This document shows, piece by piece, positions 51,479 to 51,781 of a DNA stretch of 51,781 nucleotides. This DNA comes from a virus. The stretch's first letter is position 1; every line of letters begins with the position of its first letter. The notes beneath the pieces are model-generated. The model was not told the DNA's origin and made no database searches. It saw nothing but the letters and a program-made list of their open reading frames with translations. Position numbers and translations under genes: made by a program. The stretch lies in IMG/VR virus record IMGVR_UViG_3300044642_000842, positions 1-51,781 of that record; one strand, 5' to 3'.

Positions 51479-51739
51479 ATGACTTTATACTACTACGCCA
51501 TATTTGCTTTCTTTGCTATCATTGCTTATATGATGGTAGTAGATAAAAACGTCGTCATATTTATTGACTTGATGTTTCGCTATGCTGGAGTACAACTCAA
51601 ACGAGCATGGTGGATTGTCAAATTTCACCCTATCAACCCAATCCCCCGTTGGACTCTCAAGTGGAGAGTGGAAAGGATGACCAGGCAATTGGAAAAAGAT
51701 CTTAAGATCAACACAAAGGGCTTGACGGACCCCGACTGA
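51479..51739 (+). CDS. 86-aa single-span membrane protein
   Basis: Residues about 3-22 (LYYYAIFAFFAIIAYMMVV) form a hydrophobic membrane segment, a second apolar stretch follows (NVVIFIDLMFRYAGVQL), and the C-terminus is basic (RWTLKWRVERMTRQLEKDLK), which would favour a cytoplasmic tail. I use the ATG at 51479, since the earlier in-frame start lies inside the preceding gene. Function is unknown; small membrane proteins of phages may act on host envelope, transport or superinfection exclusion. A sigma70-type promoter lies over its 3' end. Confidence 0.6.
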   Translation: MTLYYYAIFAFFAIIAYMMVVDKNVVIFIDLMFRYAGVQLKRAWWIVKFHPINPIPRWTLKWRVERMTRQLEKDLKINTKGLTDPD

Positions 51740-51750
51740 GCTGCTACCAT
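51722..51750 (+). promoter_or_regulatory. Sigma70-type promoter at the right edge
   Basis: TTGACG (51722-51727), 17 nt, TACCAT (51745-51750) preceded by TGC; the flank CACAAAGGGC resembles the other early promoters. It would drive the gene that begins at 51773. Confidence 0.75.
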
Positions 51751-51772
51751 ACAACCATCAACGAATTTCGCC

Positions 51773-51781
51773 ATGACCAAG
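51773..51781 (+). CDS. Start of the next gene (partial)
   Basis: ATGACCAAG at the window end lies 22 nt after a strong promoter, so it is probably the beginning of an early gene. Only Met-Thr-Lys is visible. Confidence 0.4.

Overview
The window is AT-rich double-stranded phage DNA from a T4-type contractile-tailed phage (cyanomyovirus) of marine cyanobacteria, probably Synechococcus or Prochlorococcus. Three things point to this: T4 core genes (gp32, gp33, gp48, gp53, gp4, gp26, gp27 and a gp5-type spike) sit with phoH; one gene encodes a CpeT-type phycobiliprotein lyase homologue; and another encodes a DUF1825 protein, a family otherwise typical of cyanobacteria.

Layout. (1) 1-3116: replication and late-transcription genes on the + strand (phoH, PD-(D/E)XK nuclease, gp33, DUF1825, gp32), closed by a strong terminator. 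(2) 3115-6190: gp4, a gp2 candidate, gp48 and gp53 on the - strand. (3) 6222-20217: tail and baseplate assembly on the + strand: a gp54-like tube protein, gp26 with a gp51-like extension in the -1 frame, two paralogous tape-measure/hub-like giants (the second carrying a SleB-like hydrolase domain), gp27, a 1212-aa gp5-type hub and a separate beta-helical spike. (4) 20218-23166: an accessory island with seven tRNA-like genes, cpeT, an endonuclease VII-type HNH gene and small ORFs. Two copies of a ~50-nt non-coding element lie at the left edge and near the right end of this island. (5) 23211-47578: about 24 kb of appendage genes: a 3504-aa fibre-like protein, three collar-domain proteins, three tandem modular Gly-rich/Ig-like adhesins, and a probable fibre chaperone. 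(6) 47586-50885: a tightly overlapping helicase, HNH and adenine-methyltransferase operon. (7) Small genes run to the window end.

Regulation is legible. Structural genes are preceded by T4-type late boxes (AATAAATA, TATAAATA, CTAAATA). gp32, the tRNA island, the helicase operon and the gene entering at the right edge are preceded by sigma70-type promoters of form TTGACN, 17-18 nt, TANNAT with an extended -10 TGN, several sharing an upstream G-rich box.

The strongest unusual signal is a complete -1 programmed frameshift cassette at the gp26 stop: T TTT TTC, a 7-nt spacer and a 9-bp hairpin. It joins gp26 to a start-codon-less gp51-like reading frame just upstream of a tape-measure-like gene. 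The helicase-HNH-methyltransferase operon, the repeat-bracketed tRNA/cpeT island, and tRNAs whose variable arms do not fit their anticodons also deserve attention. All calls come from reading sequence and translations; no database search was run.
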